DNA of 16,102 nucleotides from the NCBI GenBank assembly GCA_910578235.1, contig CAJTPP010000049.1, positions 1 through 16,102 of the forward strand. The letters are read 5' to 3'. The position numbers were made by a program, and so were the translations under genes. Below the pieces are notes generated by a model, which was not told the origin of the DNA, did not search any database, and was given only the letters and a program-made list of their open reading frames with translations. Source of the DNA: an uncultured Clostridia bacterium (GTDB lineage: Bacteria; Bacillota; Clostridia; UBA1381). This document shows, one piece after another, positions 5,863-14,272 of the stretch; position 1 is the first letter of the stretch, and the number at the start of each line of letters is the position of its first letter.

Positions 5863-8486
5863 GCCGCCTCAAATCCGCCGTCCACAGTCTCCGCATAAAT
5901 AGTCGCAAGCCCTATAGAAACACCTGTAATAGTTCCATCTTCTGAAACAGACGCAACCGACTCATTTGATGACGTCCATTTAACCGTCTTCTCAGACGCA
6001 TCTGCCGGAGAAACAGTCGCTGAAATCCGCTGTGAATCTCCAACACTCATATTAACCAGAGAATCTGATATTTCAATACTTTCAACATCCGTTGACCACA
6101 CTTCAACATCGCACTCCGCAGTATATCCTCCATCATTTGTTGTAGCGGTAATTGTGGCTTTTCCCTTGGAAACACCTCTTACGGTGCCATTTGATACAGT
6201 CGCGACAGTTTCATCTGATGATGTCCATTTTACACTCTTTTTCGTTGCTTCCTCCGGCGTCACAATCGCATCAATTACATCTGTTTTTGCGCGTTCAATT
6301 CTTAAATTGTTTTTTGACAATGATATTCCGTCAACACCAATCCAATCTTCTGACGGATACTTTACATTTGTATACGCAGTTGCCGGCGCAAGATAATTAG
6401 CTCCATTTGCAAGCGCAGCGCTTCCAATATAATAGCTTGTATGCGGCGGTTGATTATATCCGACATTCTGCCATGCTACCGCGCATCTGTATTGACTGTC
6501 ATGCATAAGTGTTGTAAGACGATATTCAGTGGGAAGAACCGATGTATAAATTCTCAAATATGCCTGTTCAGTGGCTGAACTTTTGTTTACAGGCATAATA
6601 ATTTCCTCTCGCCAATCTCCCCAAATATCAGCCACTAAAGACGGATTTTGTTTAGTAAAATTATTTGAGCTTGTTCCCGCCAGGCTGTAACCTTCTTTTC
6701 CATTATAAAATCTCTTCATTTGTCCCGTATCGGCATAATATTTGCCGATAATTGTATCATCCAGCAGCTCACGTCCAAGATCACCATCCCAATATACAAG
6801 AAAATTAGTCATACTTCTCGAACCTGCATTCGGTTTTACATTGACAGAATTACCCGCTATATTATAAGTATCCGGATTATTACTGCTCCAAAACAAAGCA
6901 AGAGAATCTGAATGTGATTTTGCATATGAGTCATCAATGTTGTCCATCACTCCCCTGCCTACATCACCTACCATACCCTGAAGCATAATTTCATCTATCT
7001 TCTTCGTATCGCTGTTATATCTGCGTATATCTGCGGCATAAGGAATAGTGCCTTTGTTACTTTTGCCTGCCTCGTGCACCTGAAATATTTCCTGAGTACC
7101 ATCATTATCATAGTCCGATGCGTGAAGCGCATCACCATGTCCATATTTAGGATGCTCATATACACTTCCATCATCATCAGCAATAGCCGAGCCGAATATA
7201 ATCTCATCTTTTCCGTCATTATCTACATCAGCTACCGATAAGCTGTGACATCCCTGACCATACAGAGATTTTGTTCCTGACCGTGATCCGTCCCATTCAC
7301 GTATTTTTTTAAATTCATTTCCATCCCATGTATAAGCCCGCATAATGACTTTATTATAATATCCGCGGCTGATAATATAGCTCGGATGTACTCCGTCTAT
7401 ATAAGCTACACCCGCAAGAAATCTCTCGGCTCTATTATATTTGCTGTCACCCCATTCGCCGCTTGTTCCCAAAGGTATTGCCTCTACTGTAGACAATGCC
7501 GCTCCTGTCTCACCATCAAAAATAGTATAATATTCCGGCCCAAGATTTTTACCTTTCGCTCCGCCGCTTGTGCCGACATATGATTTTGTATTATCTACAT
7601 TTCTAATCTTATCTGTATTACCCGCGTCAGATACATAATGTCCCTGGCCGTCAATAGTTCCAGGCGCGGTCTGCATCGCAATCTCCGCTCTGCCGTCGCC
7701 GTCAAAGTCATATACCATATACTGCGTATAATGCGCGCCTGCCGTTACATTCTTACCCAAATCAATCCGCCATTTATAACCATTATTATTCGGGTCAATC
7801 TCATACGCGTCTATGTAAACATTGCCCGTAAAATCCGCGCCTGCACTGTCTTTTGAATCGGTAGGATCCCATTTTAAAACAATTTCATACTCACCGTCAC
7901 CATCAAGATCTCCTACGGACGCGTCATTTGCGCCACCTTCTTTACTATCATATGAATAATAATATGATTTCTTGCCATCTCCCATTCTGTTCACAGGATC
8001 CGGACGTGAAATAGGAATATCCATCCATGTAAATGCATTTTTCTCGCTTGTGCCATTTCTTACATAATCATTTCTCGCAGTACCAAAATTTGTCGTTGGA
8101 GTGACGGCTTTTTCCTCATCAACCTGCGCCTTTGGAGTTCCTTTCTTTACAACCTTGTATTTGTCTGTTGATTTTCCGCTCGCATCAAAATAACAGGTTG
8201 CATCATGCGCTCCTGTTGTTTTGATGTATGTACCATTTTTATAAATATCAAACGCCTGATTTTCCAAACTTTCCGTACCCAAAAGACGCCAGCTTAAATA
8301 TACGCCGTTTGCAGTACCGTTTTCCGTGCTGGCTGTTGTTACAACCGCAATCAGTCCCCTATTCAATTCTTCCATAAATCTTCTGTCATCTGTCACTTCT
8401 GCTTTGGCAGTTGTCATAGCCAATCCGCCAAACGCAGACAAAGTAAGCGACATGCCTATCACTGCGCTTATAATTCTTTTGTTCAT
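5826..8486 (-). CDS. Rhamnogalacturonan lyase, polysaccharide lyase family 11, with two Ig-like domains (frame broken at the end)
   Basis: PL11 enzymes cleave the rhamnose-galacturonic acid backbone of rhamnogalacturonan I by beta-elimination (YesW and YesX in B. subtilis). Residues 1-29 are a signal peptide ending AKA. Residues about 31-700 are the catalytic beta-propeller, with Ca-binding-like repeats DLDGDGEYEI (193-202), DFDGDGRAEI (260-269), DVDNDGKDEI (420-429) and DYDNDGTQEI (458-467). Family hallmarks RFLAGVAYIDG (355-365) and WQNVGYNQPPHTSYYIG (672-688) are present. Two Big_2-type Ig-like domains follow (about 715-797 and 798-875), with VKWTSSDETVATVS and VKWTSSNESVASVS. The last lacks a normal end: after DGGFEA the frame turns into unrelated sequence (WQIFFREVWRI) and stops, while the next frame carries further extracellular modules. 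AGAGGGAG precedes the ATG. The catalytic part is complete, so the enzyme may still be active. Confidence 0.93.
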   Translation of the reverse strand: MNKRIISAVIGMSLTLSAFGGLAMTTAKAEVTDDRRFMEELNRGLIAVVTTASTENGTANGVYLSWRLLGTESLENQAFDIYKNGTYIKTTGAHDATCYFDASGKSTDKYKVVKKGTPKAQVDEEKAVTPTTNFGTARNDYVRNGTSEKNAFTWMDIPISRPDPVNRMGDGKKSYYYSYDSKEGGANDASVGDLDGDGEYEIVLKWDPTDSKDSAGADFTGNVYIDAYEIDPNNNGYKWRIDLGKNVTAGAHYTQYMVYDFDGDGRAEIAMQTAPGTIDGQGHYVSDAGNTDKIRNVDNTKSYVGTSGGAKGKNLGPEYYTIFDGETGAALSTVEAIPLGTSGEWGDSKYNRAERFLAGVAYIDGVHPSYIISRGYYNKVIMRAYTWDGNEFKKIREWDGSRSGTKSLYGQGCHSLSVADVDNDGKDEIIFGSAIADDDGSVYEHPKYGHGDALHASDYDNDGTQEIFQVHEAGKSNKGTIPYAADIRRYNSDTKKIDEIMLQGMVGDVGRGVMDNIDDSYAKSHSDSLALFWSSNNPDTYNIAGNSVNVKPNAGSRSMTNFLVYWDGDLGRELLDDTIIGKYYADTGQMKRFYNGKEGYSLAGTSSNNFTKQNPSLVADIWGDWREEIIMPVNKSSATEQAYLRIYTSVLPTEYRLTTLMHDSQYRCAVAWQNVGYNQPPHTSYYIGSAALANGANYLAPATAYTNVKYPSEDWIGVDGISLSKNNLRIERAKTDVIDAIVTPEEATKKSVKWTSSDETVATVSNGTVRGVSKGKATITATTNDGGYTAECDVEVWSTDVESIEISDSLVNMSVGDSQRISATVSPADASEKTVKWTSSNESVASVSEDGTITGVSIGLATIYAETVDGGFEAAWQIFFREVWRI
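5862..6344 (-). repeat. Tandem Big_2-type Ig-like modules within the PL11 lyase
   Basis: Two adjacent modules of about 80 codons each (6344-6096 and 6095-5862) encode the same pattern: KxVKWTSSxExVAxVS, then GxGVSxGxATI and a DGGxxA turn. They are clearly diverged at nucleotide level, so this is an old internal duplication rather than a fresh one. Such modules act as rigid spacers in secreted and surface proteins. The first ends with a Cys-x-Val-x-Val type strand (ECDVEV) that is missing or altered in the second, next to the frameshift. Confidence 0.8.
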
Positions 8487-8522
8487 TTTTCTCCCTCTCT
8501 CTCATTTTTATTATATATAGTT

Positions 8523-8551
8523 ATTTTATAATATTTTTACTTCTCATACAA
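8523..8551 (-). promoter_or_regulatory. Probable sigma-A promoter of the PL11 lyase gene
   Basis: On the minus strand TTGTAT (8551-8546) is followed after 17 bases by TAAAAT (8528-8523). The predicted leader is about 30 bases and ends in a GAGAGAGAGGGAGAAA purine stretch (8503-8488) that provides the ribosome binding site. A nearly identical stretch precedes the esterase gene. Confidence 0.5.
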
Positions 8552-8612
8552 TAAAAAAATCAGTCTATATAGATTAAAAATACATAAAAATTACACTGTT
8601 TTTTGTATGTTT

Positions 8613-9575
8613 TTATCTCGTTTCAATTTCAACACCCGTATAATATGTCTGAAGAATTTTCCTGTAATCATCGCCCTGCTCTGCCATATAATTTGCTCCA
8701 TACTGACTCATACCGACACCATGTCCAAATCCTTTTACCGACATTTTTACATTGCCGTTTTCCTGTGTTATATCAATATTTGACGAACGGAGAGAAAAAA
8801 TATTTCTAAGCTGTGTACCCTTAATATTTACTCCGCCCACATCGAGTGAAACAATCCCGCCAGCGTTTGAGCGTACAATATTTTCCGCAATACCTTTTGA
8901 CCAATCTGTACCGCTGATTTTACTGTCAACAGTATTTTTAAACTCACTCTCACTTACAGTAAGCTCACTGTAATATTTAGGAGACTGCGTGTCACCCTCA
9001 CTGGAAACGCTTTGCAGATACGGTATATCATTTCCCCATACGTCCACTGCTGCCTCGGTTATTCCCGATGATGTAGAATGAAATACAGCCGAAATTATCT
9101 CGCCGTTATAAGTCATTATTTGTCCCGCTGTTTCATCAACAGCAGAACTTATTTTGTTCCATTTTTCATCCGCACTGTCTCCCCAATTTTCACGACACTT
9201 ACGTTCCGGAATATATGCCTGACAATGCGCCGAATCTGTACATACAGCCGCACCGTTATGATTTTCGGCTATATTACCCTTCCGCGCTTCGGCAATGTGT
9301 GAATACAAATATGTCCGTGCTGCAACAGCCTGAGCTTTAAGGGCCTCTTTTTCAAAATCAGCAGGCATTTCCGCAGCTACCACAGATTTCAAATAGCTGC
9401 TTATATCCATATCAATCGCGCGTTCCTCATCTGAAATATATACACTTACAGTTCCGTTCTGTTCTGTTTCGGAATTCTGTTCTTCCCCGCCTCTTCCGAT
9501 AATACATATTATAGCAAATGGCAACAGCAGTACTAAAAATATTACAGCTAAAAATACTATTATTAATTTCTTCAC
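8613..9575 (-). CDS. spoIID: SpoIID-type stage II sporulation lytic transglycosylase
   Basis: SpoIID cuts glycan strands of septal peptidoglycan during engulfment, working with SpoIIM and SpoIIP in the mother cell membrane. The 320-residue product has one N-terminal membrane segment (about 4-27) and an extracytoplasmic SpoIID domain. The likely catalytic glutamate is E69 in VVAAEMP, followed by EALKAQAVAARTY. C112, H117 and C118 (VCTDSAHC) match the zinc-binding Cys-x4-His-Cys pattern of clostridial SpoIID. Further hallmarks are FHSTSSG (165-171) and GFGHGVGMSQYGA (282-294). The GTG start at 9575 has GGGGAG (9587-9582) six bases upstream. A SpoIID/LytB-domain paralogue with another cell wall role cannot be excluded, but length and motifs fit spoIID. 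It stands alone here, between two pectin genes, without spoIIIJ, spoIIQ or mreB-type neighbours. Confidence 0.9.
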   Translation of the reverse strand: MKKLIIVFLAVIFLVLLLPFAIICIIGRGGEEQNSETEQNGTVSVYISDEERAIDMDISSYLKSVVAAEMPADFEKEALKAQAVAARTYLYSHIAEARKGNIAENHNGAAVCTDSAHCQAYIPERKCRENWGDSADEKWNKISSAVDETAGQIMTYNGEIISAVFHSTSSGITEAAVDVWGNDIPYLQSVSSEGDTQSPKYYSELTVSESEFKNTVDSKISGTDWSKGIAENIVRSNAGGIVSLDVGGVNIKGTQLRNIFSLRSSNIDITQENGNVKMSVKGFGHGVGMSQYGANYMAEQGDDYRKILQTYYTGVEIETR

Positions 9576-9617
9576 ATTCTACTCCCCTTTTTAGTCTATT
9601 TATATGGAAAGCAGCGC

Positions 9618-9645
9618 AAAAAAAGAACCTCTGAGGAGGTTCTTT
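9618..9645 (-). terminator. Rho-independent terminator of the CE12-like gene
   Basis: On the minus strand AAAGAACCTC (9645-9636) pairs perfectly with GAGGTTCTTT (9631-9622) around a four-base loop, and the stem runs into seven T (9624-9618). It lies 10 bases past the stop codon of the esterase and about 43 bases before the spoIID start, so spoIID is probably not read from the esterase promoter. Confidence 0.93.
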
Positions 9646-9655
9646 TAATCTTAAC

Positions 9656-12600
9656 TTAACCTATGGGATTTGATTCGGTTATAACTTCTGTGTTTGTCAT
9701 ACACGGCGTCATATTCTGCCATACAAACGCTCTTAGCAGTGATCCTTCATTTTTGCGCGTATAATTTATCGTCTCACCTGCATTTTCATCACTGATTGAA
9801 ATATATTTTTTCACAATGCCTGTTAACACATTGTTTTCATCATACTCTGCAATATATGCGGTATATTTTTCTTCACCGCTGCCTACTACTGAAGCCTTTA
9901 TCACAACACCGCCTTCTGTTTCTTCCGCGCGTTCCAGTCTTACTGAAAAATCATCAGAAGCATTTTTAGTATAATCCGCTGTTACAACCGTGTCAGCATT
10001 AATAACAGTATCCGCTGTAAAGTCGATATCTCCAATCATCCATTTTCCGGTATATCCTTCTTTTTCCGGAATTGCCGGAATATCCGCCTGTGCGACCTTT
10101 CCGCCTTTTGTAACTGTAACAGTCTTTACCGTATCATCGCCGTTTTTGAATGTTACCGTATATTCTACAGGTACCGGCGGCTGATTACCTGTTGAAAGTA
10201 TATCGACAAGCTGCGCAACTATACCCTTTGTGCCTCCATATCCTTCAATCATCAGTTTAGCCGCTATTGTGCCATTACTATAATGATTATGATCTGGATT
10301 TCCAGGTGTAGAGCCAGCACAATCTATAATTGCCTGAGCAGCTGCGTCCGCGCTGTCATAACCATTCTTTGCATAATCTGCCGCATAGGCAGTAAAGGAA
10401 GCGTCCGCATTCTTACCTATTTCTATAAATCCCTCAAATTCATTTTTGCGTTCCTCATAGATTTCTCTTACAATATTATCATACGCATCCTGTCTCCATC
10501 CTGTAAATGTATGTGTTGCACTGTCATAACAGTTTGCATAGGCGCCAACATACATATGAGGTGAATATGAATTAAGGATAACTTTTGCACCCATAGCAAG
10601 ACACGCATCAATATAATATGTAAAGCTTCCCTTAAAGTCTGTACCCATACCGTTGGTTCCCATATCGCCAATCATTACATAGTCACCAGCTCTGACACTG
10701 GTTACAACTCTGTCCCAAAGCTCGCCGCCTGTATAATATGAAGAAAGATTTTTGCCTCCGCGTCCATTATTTGAAAATGTCGCTAAAGCTGTCAATTCCG
10801 GATATTGACCCTGATCACGATTAAGAACATATGCCCATGAGCCATTATTGGCAATCGTTGAATCACCTACTGTATAAACATTCGGCTTTCCTCCTGGCGG
10901 TATTGTCTTGTCATCAACCTTCTCAATAATAATTGACGATACTTGTGAATCAGAAAAAGTAATATCAAGCACACCGTCATCATGCACATATGCTAAATAT
11001 TCCTGTAAACCTTTTGTTGTATTCGTTCTTACAACACCTGAAAGATCTGTTGATATATTTTCAAAGGCAGCAGTACCACTGTAATTTACTTTAACCTTAT
11101 AAACCTTATTAGGTGTTACATTAGCTTTAAATATAAATGTACCTGTAAGATAATCTACATCAGCATCCTCAATTGAAGCTGTACCTCCCACAGCAGGCGA
11201 ACCTTCAATACCATATCCTGCTTTTTCACTATAACCAGTGGTCGGAGTAATAGGTGTGTAACCGCTTACGACATCCTCATCATTACCCGCGCCAAAATCA
11301 AATGCCAGACCATGAATTGTAACCTTGACTGCATTTGTAATTGTTTCATTGTTTGAGTTCGTAGATGTGGCTCTTACCGTCACAACACAAGGCTTTGCGT
11401 TCTTTGTAACAGTGAGCACACCATTTTTAAATGTAACACCCTCTACCGTTGTCTGATTTACATTGTTCTTATCATAAAGGGCAAAGGTAACTGTCTTACC
11501 TGCTATATCCGCTCCGTCCTTATCTATAACACTTGCCTCATAATTTACAACAGTATTATTATCATCCATTGGAATTGACACACTGTTTACAACAGGTGTT
11601 TTAAACTTAATGCTGTCCTGTGATGATGTAATAGTAAGATCAATTGACTTTGTAATACCGCCAACAGTAACATTAATTGTTGCAGTACCCGCGGAAGCTG
11701 TTTGAGCAACACTCACTGTTGCAGTATGTGAATCATCGGCTGCAGGCGTTACAGTAATACCCTCAGCATCATCAGCAACAGACCACGTCGCTATACCAAT
11801 AGCATCATATCCCTCTGTTGTCTTTGCGCTTACTGTAAGGTCTGCTGTTGTGGCATTCTCACCTTCTTCCGGAATAGCAAGCGTTGTGGCAGTAGATGTG
11901 GTAGTCATTGAAGACTGATCTATAGCCGCTCTATATATTCTAACATCATTAAAGTCAAGTTCACCAATCGCTCTGTCAGGAAGTCTATACATATAATATA
12001 TTGGATTGGTTGATCCAGCATTTACAAAATCAGATATCTCACTTTCACCAATAAGCTGATTATCCTCTGAATATACCTTTGCAAAATACTTCTTTGACGT
12101 TACGTCTGACGAAATAACAACTCTATACCATACATTCGTCGTGGCAGGTGCAAATATCTCTCCTTTATCAATAGCAAAACCTGTATTTGTGAATGAAATT
12201 GTAACTGATGTCGCATTATCGTTCCAAGTTACTGGATTTGCAGTTTTTAATAAAATAGCAGAACCCGGATTTTTAAAACGTATCATCTGATCAAAAATAA
12301 GTTGACCATCTGTTACTGCATCAATTTGGTTTGCCGCAAAACACGAGCTGTTTGTTCCCAATGCATTTAATCTAAGGAATTTTTTTCCATTCTCTTCTGC
12401 AATTGTAAGTTTTTTTGTATTGCCACCATATGCGGCCCAGTTATCAGTTGCAACATCGGATGCACTGGAGTTATTTGCAGATATCGCAGCCTCATAGTTT
12501 ACCATATCCGGCGCATATTTATTGAAATCAGAAATATATCCGCCTCTGGGGAGAATATCATTTGCTGATCCCTTAACCGCATTACCAATATATGCAAGCG

Positions 12601-13885
12601 GCCTTGAAATTGTCTTTGTTACTCCGTTATACGTAACAGTTACCACTACCTCACCATAATAGTTAAACGGATGACTTTTTATTTTAAAATCGGCTGTTTT
12701 TGCCTCATTATTTACTACAAGCTCACCGTAACTATCACAATAACCGTTACTGTCTGTTTTATCAGTTGAAGCCTCATTCTTTGAAGCAATCCATCTAAAG
12801 CCTTTAAGTTCATACTGAACATCAAAATCTGTTACACTGGGATTTGGATTTTTCAATAAATCTGTTCCTAACTCACCTATAACCTTTACGCTTATAGGAT
12901 TAGATGCCGCTGTATTTGCATCAGCTCCGGCAACAAGCAGATTGTTTGTTGGAAATGCGTCAAACTCAACCGCTGTTATTGGTTCAATGTAAGACGCATC
13001 CTTTTCATAAACTGCTGTAAATATAGTATCTGCCGTTATAGACAAATCTTTTATCTGGTCTGATGTGAGTAAATTCTCCTCGTCAGTATCCTTTTTCCAA
13101 CCCTTGAAAATATATCCTATCTTATCTATATTAGTCGGAATCTGTGTTGACTTTCCGCCGCTCTTTACCGAGTCGGTTGTTTTTACGCCATCCACGTTAT
13201 ACTGAACTAAATAATATACCGACGCATCAACAGTTTGAGATATCTTAATTTTATTAAGTTTTTGATTTGTACCTGTAATTCTTCCAGGTTTATGATAACC
13301 TATATCAAACGCGCCAAAATCTGTACTTTGCGCTATTCCGCTACCTGTTACATCGTCATTATTACTAGGAAGCTTAACTGTGTATGTAATTTCCTTGGAC
13401 GCCGTATTTACATTAGCAGAAACCGTCCAAACCCCACTTCTGACATCGTCCTTTGCAGTGGTTATCTGAGTTTCGGTTTCTCCTATTGACACGGTACCTT
13501 TAGCGTCTTGACCATAAGCGCGAAATTCAACATCGCCGATTTTAAGATAGTTATATCCCCCTGCTCTTCCCGTTGAAGAACCTGTGTCCCATTCAGCTTC
13601 AATGCTGAGTACAGCGTTATCGGCTGTTGATAGTGACTTTCTAAACGTAACATCTTCATTTTGACCTGTCAATTTAAGACCATTCTCAATTGAAGAAGTA
13701 ACATACGTGCTTCCGGTAACATTCGTCCATTCCGTCAAATCAGCGTCAGACCACGCTGTTTCCGTACCACGCTCATAAATCACAGTCGCATCAGCCGCGC
13801 TTGCAGGCAATACAAATGCAAACTGAGCAGCCATAGCCAATGTAGCTGCGCCCGCAATTAACTTGTTGAAAATTTTACTTTTCAT
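9656..13885 (-). CDS. Large secreted multidomain CE12-like rhamnogalacturonan acetylesterase
   Basis: CE12 esterases remove acetyl groups from rhamnogalacturonan I, opening it to lyases such as the neighbouring PL11. Residues 1-31 are a signal peptide ending ASA. Then come a beta-sandwich region (about 34-215, ending NKIKISQTV), an InlB-type repeat (about 222-295, GYIFKGWKK), a domain of unclear type (about 300-435), a LamG-like region (about 443-655), and Ig-like regions (about 660-755 and 765-858). The CE12-associated beta domain (about 861-990, AFDFGAGN then GYGIEG) precedes the SGNH esterase domain (about 1002-1230). Catalytic motifs: GDS with S1009, GRGG (1041-1044), GTN with N1078, and D1198/H1201 in DHNH. 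Block III reads MGTNG instead of GHND. A further InlB-type repeat (about 1240-1305) and a C-terminal domain (about 1312-1405, RAFVWQNMTPCM) follow. GAGGAG at 13900-13895 supports the start. No anchoring signal is visible. Confidence 0.88.
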   Translation of the reverse strand: MKSKIFNKLIAGAATLAMAAQFAFVLPASAADATVIYERGTETAWSDADLTEWTNVTGSTYVTSSIENGLKLTGQNEDVTFRKSLSTADNAVLSIEAEWDTGSSTGRAGGYNYLKIGDVEFRAYGQDAKGTVSIGETETQITTAKDDVRSGVWTVSANVNTASKEITYTVKLPSNNDDVTGSGIAQSTDFGAFDIGYHKPGRITGTNQKLNKIKISQTVDASVYYLVQYNVDGVKTTDSVKSGGKSTQIPTNIDKIGYIFKGWKKDTDEENLLTSDQIKDLSITADTIFTAVYEKDASYIEPITAVEFDAFPTNNLLVAGADANTAASNPISVKVIGELGTDLLKNPNPSVTDFDVQYELKGFRWIASKNEASTDKTDSNGYCDSYGELVVNNEAKTADFKIKSHPFNYYGEVVVTVTYNGVTKTISRPLAYIGNAVKGSANDILPRGGYISDFNKYAPDMVNYEAAISANNSSASDVATDNWAAYGGNTKKLTIAEENGKKFLRLNALGTNSSCFAANQIDAVTDGQLIFDQMIRFKNPGSAILLKTANPVTWNDNATSVTISFTNTGFAIDKGEIFAPATTNVWYRVVISSDVTSKKYFAKVYSEDNQLIGESEISDFVNAGSTNPIYYMYRLPDRAIGELDFNDVRIYRAAIDQSSMTTTSTATTLAIPEEGENATTADLTVSAKTTEGYDAIGIATWSVADDAEGITVTPAADDSHTATVSVAQTASAGTATINVTVGGITKSIDLTITSSQDSIKFKTPVVNSVSIPMDDNNTVVNYEASVIDKDGADIAGKTVTFALYDKNNVNQTTVEGVTFKNGVLTVTKNAKPCVVTVRATSTNSNNETITNAVKVTIHGLAFDFGAGNDEDVVSGYTPITPTTGYSEKAGYGIEGSPAVGGTASIEDADVDYLTGTFIFKANVTPNKVYKVKVNYSGTAAFENISTDLSGVVRTNTTKGLQEYLAYVHDDGVLDITFSDSQVSSIIIEKVDDKTIPPGGKPNVYTVGDSTIANNGSWAYVLNRDQGQYPELTALATFSNNGRGGKNLSSYYTGGELWDRVVTSVRAGDYVMIGDMGTNGMGTDFKGSFTYYIDACLAMGAKVILNSYSPHMYVGAYANCYDSATHTFTGWRQDAYDNIVREIYEERKNEFEGFIEIGKNADASFTAYAADYAKNGYDSADAAAQAIIDCAGSTPGNPDHNHYSNGTIAAKLMIEGYGGTKGIVAQLVDILSTGNQPPVPVEYTVTFKNGDDTVKTVTVTKGGKVAQADIPAIPEKEGYTGKWMIGDIDFTADTVINADTVVTADYTKNASDDFSVRLERAEETEGGVVIKASVVGSGEEKYTAYIAEYDENNVLTGIVKKYISISDENAGETINYTRKNEGSLLRAFVWQNMTPCMTNTEVITESNPIG

Positions 13886-13939
13886 TTTAAATTTCTCCTC
13901 TCTCTCCTTTTGATTTAAATGTAATCATCAGTTGAGATA

Positions 13940-13968
13940 ATTATACTATATTTTTTCTGTTTTGTATA
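13940..13968 (-). promoter_or_regulatory. Probable sigma-A promoter of the CE12-like gene
   Basis: On the minus strand TATACA (13968-13963), 17 bases, then a perfect TATAAT (13945-13940). The leader is about 50 bases and contains GGAGAGAGAGGAGAAA (13907-13892), which includes the ribosome binding site and is the near-twin of the stretch before the lyase gene. Confidence 0.6.
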
Positions 13969-14036
13969 GTCTTTTATTGCATTTTAACCAAAAAAGTCTG
14001 ATTTTTCAAAAAAAATAAAATTTTTAAAAAAAAGCA

Positions 14037-14065
14037 TTGACAAGTACTGTTTAAACTGATATAAT
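14037..14065 (+). promoter_or_regulatory. Consensus sigma-A promoter of tRNA-Leu
   Basis: TTGACA (14037-14042), a 17-base spacer and TATAAT (14060-14065) match the consensus completely, and TGA just before the -10 gives an extended -10 (TGnTATAAT). The start would lie about 44 bases before the mature tRNA. Such strength fits a stable RNA gene. Confidence 0.92.
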
Positions 14066-14115
14066 ATTTCCGTTGCTTATTTGGGACACATTGTCTTGAA
14101 TAATAAACTAAATAT

Positions 14116-14199
14116 GCACCTGTGGCGGAATTGGCAGACGCGCTAGACTTAGGATCTAGTGTCCCCGACGTGAAGGTTCAAGTCCTTTCAGGTGCACCA
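14116..14199 (+). tRNA. tRNA-Leu (anticodon UAG)
   Basis: Acceptor strands GCACCTG (14116-14122) and CAGGTGC (14189-14195) pair fully, followed by discriminator A and an encoded CCA (14197-14199). The anticodon stem CTAGA/TCTAG (14143-14147, 14155-14159) encloses loop CTTAGGA with anticodon TAG at 14150-14152. The D-arm contains TGGCAGACGC, the T-arm GGTTCAAGTCC, and the long variable arm (about 14160-14172) is typical of class II leucine tRNA. The total is 84 bases. It reads CTA and, by wobble, other CTN codons. Confidence 0.97.
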
Positions 14200-14256
14200 C
14201 ATATAAAAATGACATAAAACATAAAGTTTTATGTCATTTTTATATGTGGTGTTTTT
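14195..14256 (+). terminator. tRNA-Leu terminator overlapping the tRNA 3' end
   Basis: Bases 14195-14220 and 14226-14251 form a perfect 26-bp inverted repeat around loop ATAAA, followed by TTTTT (14252-14256). The left arm begins with the last acceptor base, the discriminator and CCA of the tRNA. Transcription would thus end in a long hairpin whose base contains the tRNA 3' terminus, which must be opened or cut for maturation. Confidence 0.88.
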
Positions 14257-14272
14257 AGCTTAATAAAACGCC

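Noticed and set aside
5826..5871. Programmed -1 ribosomal frameshift in the lyase
   Set aside because: No X XXY YYZ slippery heptamer is in the proper phase in the overlap, so a mutation or sequence error is simpler.
8553..8580. Terminator of spoIID
   Set aside because: AGTCTATATAGATT next to an A/T run gives only a short stem with a mismatch and almost no loop on the minus strand; too weak to call.
9576..9610. Sigma-E promoter for spoIID
   Set aside because: A CATATAAA word resembles a sigma-E -10, but no fitting -35 is found at the required distance.
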